A DNA stretch of 34,050 nt, taken from NCBI GenBank assembly GCA_016189945.1, contig JACPRN010000238.1:1-34050 (forward strand). Direction: 5' to 3'. Shown here piece after piece: positions 30,065 to 34,050 of the stretch. Origin of the DNA: Betaproteobacteria bacterium (GTDB lineage Bacteria > Pseudomonadota > Gammaproteobacteria > Burkholderiales > SG8-39). The notes beneath the pieces are model-generated. The model did not search any database, had not been told where the DNA came from, and was given only the letters and a program-made list of their open reading frames with translations. Position numbers and translations under genes: made by a program. Position 1 is the stretch's first letter, and the number at the start of each line of letters is the position of its first letter.

Positions 30065-30358
30065 TCACGACTGCTGCGTGAGCAGCCCTGCCGGATCGGC
30101 GCGCGGATCGGCCACGCGAACAAGCTTGTCGCGCGAGGTTTCTCCCTTGATTACGCTCAGCGATCGTCTGGGAACGCGAAGCGCCTCGGCAAGAAACGCA
30201 ATCAAGGCAGCGTTCGCTTTGCCCTCCACGGGCGGAGCGGCGATGCGGATCTTGAGAGAATCGCCGTGCAAGCCGGCGACTTCGCTTCGCTTCGCCCCGG
30301 GTTGCGCGTGGATCGCGAGCAGCCAGCCTTGAGCGTCTTTTCGCAGCCAGGCGCTCAG
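30065..30358 (-). CDS. yggU: DUF167/YggU family protein (inferred CTG start)
   Basis: LLAIHAQPGAKRSEVAGLHGDSLKIRIAAPPVEGKANAALIAFLAEALRVPRRSLSVIKGETSRDKLVRV. No ATG/GTG/TTG lies near the expected N-terminus; CTG at 30358-30356 follows GAGG with 5-nt spacing. Confidence 0.8.
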   Translation of the reverse strand: MSAWLRKDAQGWLLAIHAQPGAKRSEVAGLHGDSLKIRIAAPPVEGKANAALIAFLAEALRVPRRSLSVIKGETSRDKLVRVADPRADPAGLLTQQS

Positions 30359-30927
30359 AAGAACCTCGACACCGACTGCGAAAGCGTCCCCACCGCGATC
30401 AGCAGCACCTGCGCGACGACAAGCACGACCAGAGGCACGATGTCGATGCTGCCGATCGGCGGGATGAAACGGCGAAACGGGCGGTAGAAGGGCCGCGTCA
30501 ACGCGTCGAAGACGGGCGCAAGCGGCGTGTACGGATTGACCCAGCTCAGCACCACCTGCACCAGCACCACGCCGACGAGCAGATAAAGCGACAGGCGCAG
30601 CAGCTCGACTGCCGCAAGCGCGGCAATCGCCCCCGTGGCGATCCCCGCGGTGCCGGAGAGCGCCATGCCTTTGACCCACAGCACGAGCACCCAGCTCAGG
30701 GCTTCGGCGAGCCACGCAAGCAGCAGCGTCGCGAGGTCCAGCCCGAACATCCCGGGAATGACGCGGCGCGCCGGCAGCACTATCCAGTTGGTGAGCACGG
30801 TGACGAACTCGCCCACCGGGTTGCGAAACGGCGCGCGCAGCCGTTGCATGTAAAAGCGCAGCAGCAGCAGGAAGACAAAAGACCCGAACACCGTTTCGAT
30901 CAGGAACTGGCCGATCTGGCTGAACAT
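30355..30927 (-). CDS. yggT: YggT family membrane protein
   Basis: MFSQIGQFLIETVFGSFVFLLLLRFYMQRLRAPFRNPVGEFVTVLTNWIVLPARRVIPG; second half VLSWVNPYTPLAPVFDALTRPFYRPFRRFIPPIGSIDIVPLVV. Confidence 0.95.
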   Translation of the reverse strand: MFSQIGQFLIETVFGSFVFLLLLRFYMQRLRAPFRNPVGEFVTVLTNWIVLPARRVIPGMFGLDLATLLLAWLAEALSWVLVLWVKGMALSGTAGIATGAIAALAAVELLRLSLYLLVGVVLVQVVLSWVNPYTPLAPVFDALTRPFYRPFRRFIPPIGSIDIVPLVVLVVAQVLLIAVGTLSQSVSRFF

Positions 30928-30935
30928 GGATTGCC

Positions 30936-31751
30936 CTACCCGTCCTTGCCCAGTTGCTCGCCCAGCGCCCGGGCGCGCGCGTCGGCGGCGCGGATCGCGC
31001 GCACGATCGCTTCCTTGACCGCTTCGGCCTTCATCGAGGCGAGCGCCGCTTCGGTGGTACCGCCCTTGGAAGTGACCCGCTCGCGCAGCAGCCGAACGTC
31101 CTCGCCGCTTTCCTCTGCGAGGCGCGCCGCGCCGGCGAACGTCGCAAGCGCGAGCGCTCGCGCCTGCTCGGGAGCAATTCCCAGCTCGCGCGCAGCCTCT
31201 TCCAGCGCCTCGATGAAATAGAACACGTAGGCCGGTCCGCTGCCGGAGACTGCAGTGACCGCATCGAGCAGGGCCTCTTCTTCGACCCACACCAGAGCGC
31301 CCACGCTCTCCAATACCTGCGCCACCAGGGCGCGCTGCTCCGGCGTGACCTGCTCGACACAGTAAGCGGCGGTGATTCCGGCGCCGACGAGCGCCGGGGT
31401 GTTGGGCATGCAGCGCGCGAGCAGCTTGTGGCCGCCGAGCCAGCGCGAAAGATCGGCAAGCCGTATTCCCGCGGCGATCGAGAGCACCGGCTCGCCGCGC
31501 AGCAGCGGCGCCACCTGCTGGGCGGCTTCCCTCATTTGCTGCGGTTTTACCGCCATCACCACCAGGTCGCCGAAAGGCGCGGCTTCGCCCGGCGCGGAAA
31601 ACGTGCGCAGCGCGAACGCTCGCCCCAGGCGCTCGCGCGCCGCGGGCGCGATTTCGGCCACGCCGATTCCGGCCGCATCGAAGCCGCGCTTCACCAGGCC
31701 GCCGATGATCGCCGTGGCCATGTTGCCGCCGCCGATGAAGGTGATTCTCAC
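30936..31751 (-). CDS. proC: Pyrroline-5-carboxylate reductase (GTG start)
   Basis: RITFIGGGNMATAIIGGLVKRG, RCMPNTPALVGAGITA, AVSGSGPAYVFYFIEALEEAA. GTGA overlap with the yggS stop. Confidence 0.96.
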   Translation of the reverse strand: MRITFIGGGNMATAIIGGLVKRGFDAAGIGVAEIAPAARERLGRAFALRTFSAPGEAAPFGDLVVMAVKPQQMREAAQQVAPLLRGEPVLSIAAGIRLADLSRWLGGHKLLARCMPNTPALVGAGITAAYCVEQVTPEQRALVAQVLESVGALVWVEEEALLDAVTAVSGSGPAYVFYFIEALEEAARELGIAPEQARALALATFAGAARLAEESGEDVRLLRERVTSKGGTTEAALASMKAEAVKEAIVRAIRAADARARALGEQLGKDG

Positions 31752-32437
31752 GCGCTTTTCCTCTCGCCGAAGATCGCCGCGCCCACGCGCACGATGGTCG
31801 CGCCCTCGGCGATCGCGGCCTCCAGATCGGCCGACATGCCCATCGACAGGGTGTCCAGCGCAAGTCCGTCTCGATTCAAGTCGTCGCGCAGCTCGCGCAG
31901 CATGCGGAAGCGCCTTCGCGCAAGCGCCATGTCGGTGCTCGGCTCGGGGATCGCCATCAGGCCGCGCAGCTTGATCCGCGGCAGCGCGCAAACCGATTTT
32001 GCGAGGGCGCCGAGCGCCTCGGGCGCAACCCCGCTCTTCGTTTCTTCGCCGCTCACGTTGACCTCGATGCACACCTGAAGCGCGGGCAGGTGCTCGGGGC
32101 GCTGATCGGAGAGGCGCACGGCGATTTTCTCGCGGTCCACCGTATGCGCCCAGCGGAAATTTTCCGCAATCGCGCGCGTCTTGTTGCTCTGAATCGGGCC
32201 GATGAAATGCCAGGCGAGCGCCGCATCGGCGAGTGCGGCGATCTTCCCGAGCGCCTCCTGAACGTAGTTTTCGCCGAAATCGCGCTGCCCGGCGCGAACC
32301 GCCTCGCGCACCGCCTCGGGCGGATGAGTCTTGCTCACCGCTACCAGCAGCACCTCCCCGGCGCTGCGCCCGGCCCCGGCGCAGGCCGCGGCAATGCACA
32401 TTTTCACGGCTTGCATGTTCTTCTCGATTGTTGCCAT
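31748..32437 (-). CDS. yggS: YggS-family PLP-binding homeostasis protein
   Basis: LLVAVSKTHPPEAVREAVRAGQRDFGENYVQEALGKI, WHFIGPIQSNKTRAIAENFRWAHTVDR, LSMGMSADLEAAIAEGATIVRVGAAIFGER. Confidence 0.96.
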   Translation of the reverse strand: MATIEKNMQAVKMCIAAACAGAGRSAGEVLLVAVSKTHPPEAVREAVRAGQRDFGENYVQEALGKIAALADAALAWHFIGPIQSNKTRAIAENFRWAHTVDREKIAVRLSDQRPEHLPALQVCIEVNVSGEETKSGVAPEALGALAKSVCALPRIKLRGLMAIPEPSTDMALARRRFRMLRELRDDLNRDGLALDTLSMGMSADLEAAIAEGATIVRVGAAIFGERKSA

Positions 32438-32465
32438 AATGAATCAAAGCGTTAGCTTCGAGAGG

Positions 32466-32483
32466 GGCGGCGTTCGTGCCGCC
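32466..32483 (+). other. Small hairpin in the pilT leader, potentially with a UUCG tetraloop (GGCGGCG-TTCG-TGCCGCC)
   Basis: Read directly: 6-bp perfect GC stem plus a possible closing G-U pair, 45 nt upstream of the pilT ATG. Confidence 0.5.
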
Positions 32484-32527
32484 AGCCGCGCAGCGCACCG
32501 AGACCAAAGCCCAAGGGCAAATTATAT

Positions 32528-33583
32528 ATGGACATTTCCGAACTGCTCGCCTTCGTGGTCAAGAACAAGGCCTCCGACCTGCATCTATCCTCGGGCCTGC
32601 CGCCGATGATCCGCGTGCACGGCGACATTCGCCGCATCAACCTGCCGCCGATGGAGCACAAAGACGTGCACGGCATGATCTACGACATCATGAACGACGG
32701 CCAGCGCAAGCACTACGAGGAAAATCTCGAGATCGACTTCTCCTTTGCCATACCGGGGCTGGCGCGCTTTCGCGTCAACGCCTTCGTGCAGAACCGCGGC
32801 GCGGCGGCGGTGATGCGGACGATTCCGTCCAAGATTTTGTCGCTGGAGGACCTCAAGGCGCCGAAGATATTTCAAGAAATATCCGATCAGCCGCGCGGCA
32901 TCGTGCTCGTGACCGGCCCGACGGGCTCGGGCAAGTCGACCACGCTCGCGGCGATGGTCAACCACAAGAACGAAACCGAGTACGGCCACATCCTCACCAT
33001 CGAGGATCCGATTGAATTCGTTCATGAATCCAAGAAATGCCTGATCAACCAGCGCGAAGTGGGGCCGCACACGCTGTCGTTTTCGAACGCGCTCCGAAGC
33101 GCCCTGCGCGAGGACCCTGACGTGATCCTGGTGGGCGAGATGCGCGATCTGGAAACCATTCGGCTGGCGCTCTCCGGCGCCGAAACCGGCCATCTCGTGT
33201 TCGGCACTCTGCACACGAGTTCGGCCGCCAAGACCATCGACCGGATCGTCGACGTGTTCCCGGCGGCCGAAAAAGAAATGGTGCGGGCCATGCTCTCGGA
33301 GTCGATCCGCGCGATAATCTCGCAGACGCTCCTGAAGACCAAGGATGGTTCGGGCAGGGTCGCGGCGCACGAGATCATGATCGGCACCCCGGCCATCCGC
33401 AACCTGATCCGCGAGGCCAAGATCGCGCAGATGTACTCGGCGATCCAGACCGGGATGCAGTTCGGCATGCAAACGCTGGATCAGAATCTCACGGAGCTGG
33501 TCAAGCGCAACGTCATTTCCAATGACGAGGCGCGCAGCAAGGCGGCCAACAAGGAAACCTTCGGGGGCTCGAAGGGAGCGTGA
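32528..33583 (+). CDS. pilT: Type IV pilus retraction ATPase PilT
   Basis: MDISELLAFVVKNKASDLHLSSGLPPMIRVHGDIRRI, Walker A GPTGSGKSTTLAAM, REDPDVILVGEMRDLETIRLALSGAETGHLVFGTLHTSSAAKTIDRIVDVFP. Confidence 0.98.
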   Translation: MDISELLAFVVKNKASDLHLSSGLPPMIRVHGDIRRINLPPMEHKDVHGMIYDIMNDGQRKHYEENLEIDFSFAIPGLARFRVNAFVQNRGAAAVMRTIPSKILSLEDLKAPKIFQEISDQPRGIVLVTGPTGSGKSTTLAAMVNHKNETEYGHILTIEDPIEFVHESKKCLINQREVGPHTLSFSNALRSALREDPDVILVGEMRDLETIRLALSGAETGHLVFGTLHTSSAAKTIDRIVDVFPAAEKEMVRAMLSESIRAIISQTLLKTKDGSGRVAAHEIMIGTPAIRNLIREAKIAQMYSAIQTGMQFGMQTLDQNLTELVKRNVISNDEARSKAANKETFGGSKGA

Positions 33584-33613
33584 AATCCCCGCGGCGCGAT
33601 AAGGAGCTGACTC

Positions 33614-34050
33614 ATGGAACGCGAACAGGCAACCAAGTTCATGTACGACCTTCTGCGGCTCCTGCTGCAGAAGAAAGGCTCGGATCTTTTCATCACGGTG
33701 GGATTCCCGCCGGCGATCAAGGTGGACGGCAGAATGACGCCGGTGTCGAGCCAGGCGCTGACCGGGCAACACACCGCAGAGCTGGCGCGCTCGATCATGA
33801 ACGACAAGCAGGCCGGGGAGTTCGAGGCGAAGAAAGAATGCAATTTCGCCATCGCGCCGGCCGGGATCGGCCGCTTTCGCGTCAACGCCTTCGTGCAGCA
33901 GGGCAACATCGGCATCGTGCTGCGGGTGATCACCACCACCATCCCGAAATTCGAGGACCTCGGCATTCCGGCGGTGCTGAAGGACGTCATCATGACCAAA
34001 CGGGGCCTGGCGATCATGGTGGGCGGCACCGGCTCGGGCAAGTCCACCAC
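33614..34050 (+). CDS. pilU: PilT-paralogous ATPase PilU, 3' truncated by the window edge
   Basis: MEREQATKFMYDLLRLLLQKKGSDLFITVGFPPAIKVDGRMTPV...GLAIMVGGTGSGKSTT, continuing off the end. Confidence 0.93.
   Translation, partial: MEREQATKFMYDLLRLLLQKKGSDLFITVGFPPAIKVDGRMTPVSSQALTGQHTAELARSIMNDKQAGEFEAKKECNFAIAPAGIGRFRVNAFVQQGNIGIVLRVITTTIPKFEDLGIPAVLKDVIMTKRGLAIMVGGTGSGKST

Overview
The window is about 34 kb of high-GC chromosome, almost certainly from a betaproteobacterium (inferred from gene content and order, not searched). It is mostly core housekeeping sequence. In order it holds: a PfkB-type sugar kinase; a DUF3426 zinc-ribbon protein; prmA-accC-accB-aroQ; a TlpA-like thioredoxin overlapping a nucleotidyltransferase-like gene; mpl followed by a truncated YqiA-like esterase remnant; an RNB-domain exoribonuclease; a TonB-like protein; mtgA; a UMF1-type MFS transporter; mgtE; hemL-thiE-thiD; a rubredoxin; a complete-looking twitching chemosensory cluster pilG-pilH-pilI-pilJ-chpA; yqgE-ruvX-pyrR-pyrB-pyrC'; yggU-yggT-proC-yggS; and pilT-pilU (pilU runs off the end). 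I found no CRISPR array, rRNA, tRNA, prophage, transposase or obvious defence island, and nothing I would call a wholly new system. The signals most worth following are: (1) a perfect 22-bp-stem, 3-nt-loop hairpin between mtgA and the MFS gene, without a clear U-tract; (2) inverted purine/pyrimidine heptad repeats inside the 5' coding end of ruvX, which give it an unusual N-terminal extension; (3) a YqiA-like esterase cut to about 46 codons; (4) a probable CTG start for yggU, overlapping the yggT stop; (5) an apparently catalytically dead dihydroorotase next to a pyrR that has no local attenuator leader; (6) a ChpA with five Hpt-like modules, several with altered phosphotransfer boxes, and no adjacent pilK or chpB.
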